Made by a program: the position numbers and the translations under genes. This document shows, in pieces, positions 6,378 through 12,703 of a DNA stretch of 21,169 nt. Source of the stretch: a virus; the IMG/VR virus record IMGVR_UViG_3300034407_000391, positions 1 through 21,169 of that record; one strand, given 5' to 3'. Below the pieces are notes generated by a model, which was not told the DNA's origin, did no database searches, and saw only the letters and a list, made by a program, of their open reading frames with translations. Numbering within the stretch: the first letter of the stretch is position 1; each line of letters opens with the position of its first letter.

Positions 6378-6867
6378 CGCCTACGTTGAGGCGATGATCA
6401 GCAGCACGGATGTCAACAAATGGGCCAGCGGCAACACTGACAGCCGTAACCGAGCGTTAGCAGCAGCAACGCAACGCTTGGACCGTGAAAGATTTCTAGG
6501 CGCACGCGCTACTGATACGCAAGCATTGCAATGGCCGCGTACTGGCGTGCGAAAGCCCGATACCTACGTCAACACGTACGCCACTGGCTTTCCTTTCCGC
6601 ATCTCTGAGGATTACTTCACCGACGAGGAGATCCCAGATCAAATCAAGCGGGCGCAGATTGAGCTTGCTGTCTACCTGCACAACAACACGGACGGCATCA
6701 GCCTCAGCGGCTTGAACGATTACAAGAGCGTCAGCATTGGCAGCATCAGCGTCACGCCTGACAAGGCTGGTGCTGTTGGTGCTGACCATGTTCCGCCGAT
6801 GTTTGAAAGGTACTTGACGGGTCTTAGAATTAGTGGACCAGGCAACATTGCTATTAAACGGAGCTGA
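6307..6867 (+). CDS. Head-tail connector / adaptor protein, DnaT_2-like
   Basis: Adaptor proteins bind under the portal and join it to the neck. The 186-residue product has the DnaT-like (DnaT_2) phage family order: an opening ANSYITLAQADAYVEA, an AAATQRLDRERFLGARATD segment, a QALQWPRTGV motif, then IPDQIKRAQIELAVYL and a short C-terminal tail. Family members with this ALxWPRTGV motif occupy the gp6/adaptor position in phage genomes; the DnaT name reflects distant similarity and not a replication role. The gene lies between capsid and neck genes, as expected. Its ATG lacks a clear Shine-Dalgarno and is embedded in the upstream 55-aa gene, so coupling is likely. Confidence 0.8.
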   Translation: MAVTIDATAGGANANSYITLAQADAYVEAMISSTDVNKWASGNTDSRNRALAAATQRLDRERFLGARATDTQALQWPRTGVRKPDTYVNTYATGFPFRISEDYFTDEEIPDQIKRAQIELAVYLHNNTDGISLSGLNDYKSVSIGSISVTPDKAGAVGADHVPPMFERYLTGLRISGPGNIAIKRS

Positions 6868-6869
6868 TC

Positions 6870-7100
6870 ATGTACGGAGACCTGAAAGGCGGCTTCGAGT
6901 TCATCTCAGACACAGCTGAGCACACTGGCCGGTTTTGCTTGGTTTACTTCAAAGAAGACACGGTGATCAGTGCAATCACTGTGCAGAACGCAACCGGCAA
7001 TAGTTTGGCTGGTGAGACTTTTGTCGCTGACACCAAGATTTCAGGCATTGTCACGAGCATCACGCTGACCAGCGGGGCCTGCCTTGCTTATCGGGTCTGA
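6870..7100 (+). CDS. 76-aa small structural protein of unknown function
   Basis: A compact beta-rich protein opening MYGDLKGGFEFISDTAEHTG, with a VYFKEDTVISAITVQNATGN region and an ending SGIVTSITLTSGACLAYRV. The GGFE...HTGRF start and TSITLTSGxxxAYxx end form a pattern seen in small marine phage proteins next to head or neck genes. A GGAG five bases before ATG 6870 (6861-6864) supports this start. The stop overlaps the next start by one base (TGATG). A role as a spike or decoration protein is possible but not shown. Confidence 0.68.
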   Translation: MYGDLKGGFEFISDTAEHTGRFCLVYFKEDTVISAITVQNATGNSLAGETFVADTKISGIVTSITLTSGACLAYRV

Positions 7101-7456
7101 TGGCACTTGCTGACTCGCTGGGCAAGGTTGCAACCAACGTGCTTAAGGCGTTGGGTGCCGACGTGACGATCCGTTATGTCACCAGCGGGGCCTACAACAC
7201 GACGACCGGCCTAAGCGGTGAAACCGTAAGCGATGTCAACGTCAAAGGCGTTGTTGAAGGGGTTTCAAAGTCTGAGGTGAATGGGCTGATTCAAGCGCAA
7301 GATAAGCGTTTGATTGTTTCGGCTGAAGAGGTAGGAACAGCACCTGGGACTAAGGACCGAGTCGTGATCCTCTCTGTTGTGTATCAAATTATTTCAGTTA
7401 ATACGATTGAGCAGGACAACACGGCGATCACTTACGAACTGATTCTGAGGGGCTAA
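7100..7456 (+). CDS. Head-tail joining (neck / head-closure) protein
   Basis: Neck proteins close the portal channel after packaging and give the tail its docking surface. The 118-residue product has the small beta-barrel pattern of the SPP1 gp16/lambda FII class: an N-terminal helix (SLGKVATNVLKALGADVTIR), a strand pair with VKGVVEGVSKSEVNG, then DKRLIVSAEEVGTAPGTKDR and a closing YELILRG strand. The order adaptor, neck, gp10-like, terminator, tube is standard in long-tailed phages and strongly supports the call. Start and stop overlap both neighbours by one base, so translation is probably coupled. Confidence 0.75.
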   Translation: MALADSLGKVATNVLKALGADVTIRYVTSGAYNTTTGLSGETVSDVNVKGVVEGVSKSEVNGLIQAQDKRLIVSAEEVGTAPGTKDRVVILSVVYQIISVNTIEQDNTAITYELILRG

Positions 7457-7833
7457 TGGCTAAGCGTCAGATACAGATTCTTCAGATCGGCGAGTATTGC
7501 GAAGGGAAGGTGCAAGAGCTTGTCAAGGAATCAGGCGTGATGCTGCGGAACCGGCTTGTTGAGTTGAGCCCTGTGGGTGAAGTCAACGGCGGAACGTTTA
7601 AGTCAAATTGGCAACCGCCTGTCTATGTAGACAAGGGCCTAACCGCCAGGATCATCAACAACACTCAGAATTACGGCGAGGCCATCACGTTTGGCGAGAG
7701 CCTGCCGCCGTCTTGGCAGGGCAGGTTCCGTTCACGGTATGGCTTGCCTAAAGGCTGGCCCACCTTGCTTGCCGGAAAAGACGTGAGAAACGCGATTCCT
7801 AGCATGTGGAACAGGATTGCTAGAAAGCCATGA
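7456..7833 (+). CDS. Tail-completion protein, HK97 gp10-like
   Basis: The 125-residue product shows the gp10-like layout: an N-terminal helix ending in VMLRNRLVELSPVGEVNGGT, a FKSNWQPPV strand, RIINNTQNYGEAITFGES, and a basic C-terminus. The SPV-x-x-G-x-F/FKxxW plus INNTxxYGxxIxFG pattern is the family signature. Proteins of this type sit between neck and tail terminator and are needed to finish the head-to-tail joint. The C-terminal region (GRFRSRYGLPKGWPTLLAGK) is Arg/Trp-rich and may contact DNA or the tube. The gene begins at a TAATG overlap and ends in a 4-nt ATGA overlap. Confidence 0.78.
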   Translation: MAKRQIQILQIGEYCEGKVQELVKESGVMLRNRLVELSPVGEVNGGTFKSNWQPPVYVDKGLTARIINNTQNYGEAITFGESLPPSWQGRFRSRYGLPKGWPTLLAGKDVRNAIPSMWNRIARKP

Positions 7834-8249
7834 GCAGCACATACAACGACATCAGAACTGCCATTGAGGCGCGTATCGCCACAGAGATGGCAGGCTCGCC
7901 GTCATATCAGGTGAGCTATGAGAACGTGCCGTTTACGCCCCCCAATAATTCCACTTGGATTAAGGTTCAAATCCGCTTCGGCGCAAACAATTACGGGACA
8001 TTGCTTGGCCCCACTACTGGTAGCAACATCCAGTCAGGCATTGTCGTTATCGGCATTTTCAGCCCTATCGGTGTTGGCACTGGAGATAACTTCACGTTGG
8101 CCGAACGGCTGAAAGATCTGTTTGACCGAAAAACCGTAAGCCAGATTATTTTTGACGCAGCGGATGGCCCGGCAATCATTGAGGCTGCTGCACCTGAATC
8201 CTTTTTTCAGACAGAGCTAGCCATAACATTCAATGCCTTCGTACAATGA
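7830..8249 (+). CDS. Tail terminator protein
   Basis: Tail terminators form a ring that caps the growing tube and docks on the neck. The 139-residue product has the gpU/DUF4128-like order: helix 1 (STYNDIRTAIEARIATEM), a VSYENVPFTPPNNSTWIKVQ strand-loop-strand, a NIQSGIVVIGIFSPIGVGTG strand and an AERLKDLFDRKT helix, then a FFQTELAITFNAFVQ closing strand. The VPFxPPxxxTWxKV pattern is characteristic. It starts within a 4-nt overlap with the gp10-like gene and is followed 26 nt later by the tube gene. Confidence 0.8.
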   Translation: MSSTYNDIRTAIEARIATEMAGSPSYQVSYENVPFTPPNNSTWIKVQIRFGANNYGTLLGPTTGSNIQSGIVVIGIFSPIGVGTGDNFTLAERLKDLFDRKTVSQIIFDAADGPAIIEAAAPESFFQTELAITFNAFVQ

Positions 8250-8275
8250 GCTGAGCCAACTACCGTACAAACGTT

Positions 8276-9019
8276 ATGGCAACCACTCTGTCCGGTACGT
8301 CCGGCGCCCTTTATTACAAGCCTGCGGGCACTGACAGCACGTTCACTGCATCGAACGTGACCAATGCTGACAATGAAATCAATGTCGGCACATTCCTCAA
8401 CTTCAAAGTCAACGACAAGGTTGTCTTTGGTGCTGGCACTGGCGGTACCCTGCCTGCCGGTCTCACTGCGGGCACTGATGTATTCATCTTGACCTACACC
8501 GCTTCAACCGGTGTAGCCACGTTCTCGGCGACTGCAGGCGGCTCTGAGCTTGCTTTGACTGACGATGGCACTGATGGCACCACGCCATTCACCATTAAAT
8601 ACAGCGAGTTCCAAGCGGTTGGAGCTGTTCGTGAGTGGGCTTTTGAGATCACTCGCGATGAAATTGACGTGACGACGATCGGCCAAACCCTTGGTCAAAA
8701 CGCACCGTTTAAGACCTACATCACCGGCTTTGCTGATGGTGAAGGTTCCGCCACCATCTACACCACTGACGACGACACCACCATTGCATCCCGCTTGGTG
8801 GAAGACGTGATTCAGCGGATTCAAACAGGTGTGCAGTTCAAGCTGTATATCGATCGCGTGGTCTCTTCTGGTTCTGTAGATGACACCGCAAGCCGTTCCA
8901 TCACCATGGAAGCCGTGTTGACTTCTGCCAGCTATTCCGTCAACCCGGACGACGCTCAGCAAATTGAGGTTGCATTCCGTCCGTCTGCTGTTCCTACCTT
9001 CGACCTCAGCAAGACCTGA
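8276..9019 (+). CDS. Major tail tube protein with an inserted beta domain
   Basis: The tube protein stacks into hexameric rings around the tape measure. The C-terminal part (residues 109-247) is typical: EFQAVGAVREWAFEITRDEI, DVTTIGQTLGQNAPFKTYIT, a GEGSATIYTTDD strand and a LTSASYSVNPDDAQQIEVAF end. The first 18 residues supply the usual N-terminal strand. Residues of about 19-108 look inserted, with FLNFKVNDKVVF, TLPAGLTAGTDVFIL and STGVATFSATAGGSELALTD, a Gly/Thr-rich beta module also met in phage fibres. With it the protein is 247 aa rather than the usual 150-200. No Shine-Dalgarno is visible before ATG 8276. A strong terminator follows. Confidence 0.83.
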   Translation: MATTLSGTSGALYYKPAGTDSTFTASNVTNADNEINVGTFLNFKVNDKVVFGAGTGGTLPAGLTAGTDVFILTYTASTGVATFSATAGGSELALTDDGTDGTTPFTIKYSEFQAVGAVREWAFEITRDEIDVTTIGQTLGQNAPFKTYITGFADGEGSATIYTTDDDTTIASRLVEDVIQRIQTGVQFKLYIDRVVSSGSVDDTASRSITMEAVLTSASYSVNPDDAQQIEVAFRPSAVPTFDLSKT

Positions 9020-9041
9020 TTGCTTGTTGTTGGTTTGTTTG

Positions 9042-9067
9042 CCCCCGGCTTGCGCTGGGGGTTTTTT
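9042..9067 (+). terminator. Rho-independent terminator after the tail tube gene
   Basis: CCCCCGGC (9042-9049) pairs with GCTGGGGG (9054-9061) across a TTGC loop, giving an eight-pair stem with one G-T, followed by six T. It lies 23 nt after the tube stop and before the chaperone gene, so it can separate high-level head/tube transcription from the tail-tip genes. Confidence 0.88.
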
Positions 9068-9102
9068 CATGAGTAGTATCTGTTTACTGTTTTCAGGTTT
9101 TT

Positions 9103-9456
9103 ATGTCTTCCAGTGCAAGCGGACGCGCACTTGATCGCCTCAAGAAAGCCGCAAATCTGACGCCAGTGAAGCGCATTGTTGTCCTAAGCAATGGAGATGA
9201 GTTTGAATTTTGGTCAACGCCATTAACGATGGCAGAGCGTGAGCGTGCGCAAAAGCAAGCCAATTCAGATGATGCCAATCAGTATGCCCTGCAACTTCTC
9301 GTCAACAAAGCGACTGATGAGAATGGTCAGCGCATGTTCAAGGCTGGCGAACTTGCTGAACTTAAAAACGATGTCCGAGACGAAGACTTGCAAGGTTTAA
9401 TGGTTGCTTTGGTTACTGGTGAGGGCAACGTCACTGAGGAAGAGGCAAAAAACTAA
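9103..9456 (+). CDS. Tail assembly chaperone, gpG-like
   Basis: Tail assembly chaperones hold the tape measure and recruit tube subunits; they are absent from the finished virion. The 117-residue product starts after an AGG six bases upstream. It opens with MSSSASGRALDRLKKAANLT, then has a beta segment (VKRIVVLSNGDEFEFWSTPL) and helices (TMAERERAQKQANSDDANQY onward), ending with a Glu-rich tail. Position between tube and tape-measure genes is diagnostic, as is the slippery heptamer at 9447-9453 just before its stop, which gives a longer gpGT-like product. The length is close to that of other gpG-type proteins. Weak match to any named family. Confidence 0.82.
   Translation: MSSSASGRALDRLKKAANLTPVKRIVVLSNGDEFEFWSTPLTMAERERAQKQANSDDANQYALQLLVNKATDENGQRMFKAGELAELKNDVRDEDLQGLMVALVTGEGNVTEEEAKN
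9447..9453 (+). promoter_or_regulatory. Programmed -1 ribosomal frameshift site (A AAA AAC)
   Basis: The last sense codons are GCA AAA AAC followed by TAA, which is a perfect X-XXY-YYZ heptamer in the correct frame. Slipping back by one base avoids the stop and continues through an open frame to TAG 9636-9638. A GAGGA at 9436-9440, six bases upstream, could act as the internal Shine-Dalgarno-like stimulator described for dnaX. I see no clear stimulatory hairpin downstream. Confidence 0.85.
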
Positions 9457-9638
9457 GCAAGCTCTTCAAGGATGACTGGTCTTTAAGGGTTCAGATGCGT
9501 GTGGCCCGTGAACTGGGTTACACGCTCTCTGAGCTTTCAAGCAAGATGTCTCGTGAAGAGCTGCAGCTTTGGTGCCTGCTGTTTGAGGTGGAAGCTGAGG
9601 AGCAGCAGGAGATGCGCCGGAAAGCTAAGCGACGGTAG
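9453..9638 (+). CDS. gpT-like extension of the tail assembly chaperone (read by -1 frameshift)
   Basis: After slippage the ribosome reads CTA at 9453 onward, adding 61 residues and producing a fusion of about 178 residues. The extension begins LSKLFKDDW, continues LRVQMRVARELGYTLSEL, and then shows SSKMSREELQLWCLLFEVEA followed by a Glu/Gln and Lys/Arg-rich end. The LGxxxxEL-x-MSxxELxxWxxxFE pattern is typical of gpT-type domains and of small helical tail-chaperone extensions. Independent starting from ATG 9495 is possible but lacks a good ribosome site. The fusion is thought to bind both tape measure and tube protein. Known mainly from lambda gpG/gpGT. Confidence 0.83.
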   Translation, partial: LSKLFKDDWSLRVQMRVARELGYTLSELSSKMSREELQLWCLLFEVEAEEQQEMRRKAKRR

Positions 9639-9664
9639 ACTTAGCTGAAGTCGGCGAAAATCTT

Positions 9665-11974
9665 GTGGCGGGTCAGGTTGTCGTTGAACTTACCGCGCAG
9701 GACAAGGTTTCAGGAGTCCTGGATAGGATCAGCGGTTCAAGTAAAAAGCTGAATCAAAGCATTAAAGGCGCGACAGACAAAGCAGGTAGAGGCTTTAATA
9801 ATTTGAGGGGTCAAGCCACAAAGCTGCAAAGTGTTCTTGTTTCGCTTGGGGCAGCTGCTGCTGTCAAAGGCTTCGCGCAGGCTGGTATTGAAGCTGATCG
9901 CACTGCAAAGCGGCTCAAGTTTTTAGGGGATCAATTTGGCGAAACCGGTAGGCTGCAAGAGATAGCGAACAAGAGCGCCGAAAAGTTTGCGATCGGTCAG
10001 ACGGAGGCAGAAAAAGCTGTGTCTGATCTCTATGGACGCCTTCGACCTATGGAGATCGGTTTGGATGATGTGGCGACCGTGTTTGAAGGTGTAAACGTAG
10101 CGGCAAAGCAGATGTCTTTGTCTACTGCGGACACTGAGGGCGTAATGCTCCAGTTAAGCCAGGCGCTTGGCTCTGGAAAGCTGCAGGGTGATGAATTTAG
10201 AAGCGTGATGGAGCGATTGCCGAAGATCGGTCAAGCGGTCGCAAAGTCGATGGGCGTGCAAGTAAGTGAGCTGAAATCGCTAAGTTCTGCTGGCGCAATA
10301 ACGACTCAGGAGATTATTAAAGCCCTGCGAAACGTCAGGAAAGAAGGTTTCCCCCCGCCAGACTCCGTTATGGCCTTCAATAAGGCAATAAGTGATCTTT
10401 CTACCGCGATCGGTCAAAGGCTGACGCCAGTTATAGGTCCAGTCCTTGATGTCATTACTGGTTTAGTCAATAAGTTCTTGAGCTTGCCTGAGCCTGTTCA
10501 GGCAGCCGCTATTGCATTCGCAGGCATTGGCACTGCTTTTGCTGTTATTGCACCGTTGCTGCCCGTAATTGTTGCTGGCGTTGCGGCGATTGTCACAACA
10601 CTGACCGGACCAGTAGGAATTATCGCTGCAATCGGTGGTGCAGCTGCTGCTTTCTTGACAATGAAGGGCAAAGCAGAGGAGGCAAAAGAACCTGTGGCTC
10701 AAGTCAGTAAGGAGACTGACAAGCTTAAGACTGCAACTGAAGCGGCCGCTCGCGCAAAACAAGACTTCATCGATAGAAGCAAATCAGCCGTCAAAAGCAT
10801 TGAAGCGGAACAACAACAAATTAAAGCTGCGGAGCAGGCGTTTGACAATGCTTTAAAGATCACTGATGCTCGATTGCAAGCGGAAGCGCAAATCAACGAT
10901 TTGCAAATCAAAGGGTTGGACATTGCGTATGAAAACGCAAGTACAGCGGAGAAACGCTTGAGTATTGCTAGGCAAATATTCCAACAAGAAATTGACGGCG
11001 CGCAAATTGCTTATGAGCAAACCTTAAACAGCATTAAGGCTGAACAGACACGTCTCGAGCTCCGCAGACAGGCGGCAGAGCTTGAAGCAAGGATGATTAA
11101 AGCTAAGGGTGAATTGGCCGCAGCAGAAGCAGACAGCGCGGAAAAAGCGGCGCTGATTATGGAAAAAACAAAAGTAGCCGTAGAGATTCAGCGTCAAAAC
11201 GTTCAGCTAATAGATGGGCAAATTAGGGCGCAGGCACAAATCGCTGAACAGCAAAAGCGAGGTGCCGATGCTCAATTTAAGGCGGCAGTACAGACAGCAG
11301 AGCAAAATCTAAAGCAGAAGCTTGTTAGCGATGAAATTGGCATGAGCGAAAAGAATGCAAATGCTTTGGCCGGGCGTATGGGGGATTCTGTGAGAAACTC
11401 CAATTCACTTGCTAGCGTCACCGGCCAAGTCTCTAGTAATGCTTCATCCGCAGCAGGCAATTTCATACGAGTTGCCACTGAGGCTGACAAGGCTGCTAAT
11501 GCTATTGCCCGTGCCGCTGCGGCACAAAGATCTTTGAACGCTGCAAGAGCGGCAAGAGCGCAGCAAACCACAACTACAACCACAGAGACTGTTCAGCAGG
11601 CCGCAGGCGGTTACAACCTTGGATCGTTCAAAGCCTTTGCCCGTGGCGGCGTCGTCAAAGGGCCAACCCTTGGCCTTATCGGTGAGGGCGGCGAGCCTGA
11701 ATACATCATTCCGCAGAGTAAAGCGGCTGGCTTTGCCGCTAACTTCCTTTCGGGCAAGCGCGGCGCAGGTGCCATTCCAGGCTTTGCAGAAGGCGGCATG
11801 GCCGTTCCATCAACGGCAAGCGTGAGCATTCAAACAGGGCCAGTGACCCAAATGGATGGGCAGAACTTTGTCACGACTGCAGATCTAGGTGCTGCTGTTG
11901 AGGCGGGTGTTCTTCAAACATTAGATATACTTCGCCGTGATCAAATGGTTCGCTCAGGGGTAGGGGTCAGCTGA
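9665..11974 (+). CDS. Tail tape measure protein
   Basis: The tape measure fixes tail length and passes through the tube during DNA ejection. The 769-residue product starts with GTG 9665, the only reasonable start in the frame after the upstream TAA at 9626, with a weak ribosome site. Residues of about 75-225 match the tape-measure N-terminal domain (ADRTAKRLKFLGDQF, EAEKAVSDLYGRLRPMEIGL, SQALGSGKLQGDEFRSVMER, GAITTQEIIKAL). Residues 278-332 are hydrophobic, with two or three possible membrane segments. Residues 340-570 are Ala/Glu/Gln/Lys coiled coil. Residues of about 640-740 are Gly-rich and include GSFKAFARGGVVKGPTLGLI and GEGGEPEYIIPQSKA. At roughly 0.15 nm per residue the tail would be about 115 nm, a rule of thumb. 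Confidence 0.93.
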   Translation: MAGQVVVELTAQDKVSGVLDRISGSSKKLNQSIKGATDKAGRGFNNLRGQATKLQSVLVSLGAAAAVKGFAQAGIEADRTAKRLKFLGDQFGETGRLQEIANKSAEKFAIGQTEAEKAVSDLYGRLRPMEIGLDDVATVFEGVNVAAKQMSLSTADTEGVMLQLSQALGSGKLQGDEFRSVMERLPKIGQAVAKSMGVQVSELKSLSSAGAITTQEIIKALRNVRKEGFPPPDSVMAFNKAISDLSTAIGQRLTPVIGPVLDVITGLVNKFLSLPEPVQAAAIAFAGIGTAFAVIAPLLPVIVAGVAAIVTTLTGPVGIIAAIGGAAAAFLTMKGKAEEAKEPVAQVSKETDKLKTATEAAARAKQDFIDRSKSAVKSIEAEQQQIKAAEQAFDNALKITDARLQAEAQINDLQIKGLDIAYENASTAEKRLSIARQIFQQEIDGAQIAYEQTLNSIKAEQTRLELRRQAAELEARMIKAKGELAAAEADSAEKAALIMEKTKVAVEIQRQNVQLIDGQIRAQAQIAEQQKRGADAQFKAAVQTAEQNLKQKLVSDEIGMSEKNANALAGRMGDSVRNSNSLASVTGQVSSNASSAAGNFIRVATEADKAANAIARAAAAQRSLNAARAARAQQTTTTTTETVQQAAGGYNLGSFKAFARGGVVKGPTLGLIGEGGEPEYIIPQSKAAGFAANFLSGKRGAGAIPGFAEGGMAVPSTASVSIQTGPVTQMDGQNFVTTADLGAAVEAGVLQTLDILRRDQMVRSGVGVS

Positions 11975-12483
11975 TGGCTAACTACGACATTCTTTGTTTT
12001 TTGGAATACTATGGCGACCGTTCAAATGTTTTAAGCGGTTCAAACAGAAATCCAACCTACCAGTGGCAAAATTTTTACCAAAGTGTTCAACAGCTTGGGG
12101 CTGCTGATAGCAACGCACAAGGCGATTACAAGTATCTTGCTTTTGATGTTGAGGGGTTTGGTTCTAGTGAAGCGGCTTCTGTGACTGATCTGTCTGTTGA
12201 GTTAGCCGCGACAGCAGAAATCATTGACATCACTGACACTGCAATGTCGGCTGACAATCTGGTGATTGCTAGCCTTTATGTGCAAAATGCAGGCAGTGAC
12301 GCTTTTGATCCTTCAAGCGCACAGCTAATTAGCCGCTACATCGGAAGCATTGAGTCAGCTTCTGTGACTGAGCAGACTGTTTCATGGACTGTCAATCCTG
12401 CAATGGACAAGGCAAACCCGCAAGTTCCCAATCGCAAAATTTCTGCGAATATGGTGGACAAGAATGGCAAGCAGTATGTCTGA
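11974..12483 (+). CDS. Minor tail protein, DUF1833/gpL-like
   Basis: This protein follows the tape measure, in the place of the distal tail or DUF1833-type minor tail proteins. The 169 residues start MANYDILCFLEYYG, then a TDLSVELAATAEIIDI stretch and a C-terminal strand pair: LISRYIGSIESASVTEQTVS followed by WTVNPAMDKANPQVPNRKIS. The repeating I/RxxGxIxxAxxT...V.W.xNPxxDKxxPxVPxRxxS pattern is like gpL/DUF1833 members that contact the tape-measure end. ATG overlaps the tape-measure stop (TGATG). The N-terminus is aromatic and unlike the family, so assignment is moderate. Confidence 0.62.
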   Translation: MANYDILCFLEYYGDRSNVLSGSNRNPTYQWQNFYQSVQQLGAADSNAQGDYKYLAFDVEGFGSSEAASVTDLSVELAATAEIIDITDTAMSADNLVIASLYVQNAGSDAFDPSSAQLISRYIGSIESASVTEQTVSWTVNPAMDKANPQVPNRKISANMVDKNGKQYV

Positions 12484-12703
12484 CCTTTTGGTTTTGCGGG
12501 GAGTGTCAGTACAATGCCAAGACGGTGTGAGTAGAGAGTCTTGCTCAGTTGTGTTGCGTAGCTCTGAATATGTGTTTTTGGATGCGGAAGGCTCGGTTCT
12601 TGATGGCGATCGCAGAGTCGTTGAGATTACAGCCTGCAGGGTTCTGATGTCTCCTGAACGGCTTAGTATGCTTGTGGCAAAGCACGGTCCTGTTTTGAGC
12701 TGA
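12464..12703 (+). CDS. 79-aa protein of unknown function in the tail-tip operon
   Basis: The product opens MASSMSDLLVLRGVSVQCQD and has a VSRESCSVVLRSSEYVFLDA stretch and a C-terminal helix (LMSPERLSMLVAKHGPV). Two starts are possible: ATG 12464, with GGTGG six bases upstream and a 20-nt overlap, or ATG 12476 with an 8-nt overlap but no ribosome site. I prefer 12464. It has three Cys residues and a small beta-sheet-like pattern. Neighbours (minor tail and hub genes) suggest a tail-tip accessory role, comparable in position to lambda K/I-type genes, but no Mov34 or NlpC motif is present. Confidence 0.6.
   Translation: MASSMSDLLVLRGVSVQCQDGVSRESCSVVLRSSEYVFLDAEGSVLDGDRRVVEITACRVLMSPERLSMLVAKHGPVLS

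Noticed and set aside
8504-9070. Long open frame on the minus strand (188 codons)
   Set aside because: It lies wholly opposite the tail tube gene and the terminator, has no ribosome site and its composition is that of an antisense shadow of GC-skewed codons.
9070-9102. Promoter between terminator and chaperone gene
   Set aside because: Only poor matches (TTGCGC, TAGTAT or TTTACT) are present, with the -35 inside the terminator stem; a promoter is expected here but not supported.
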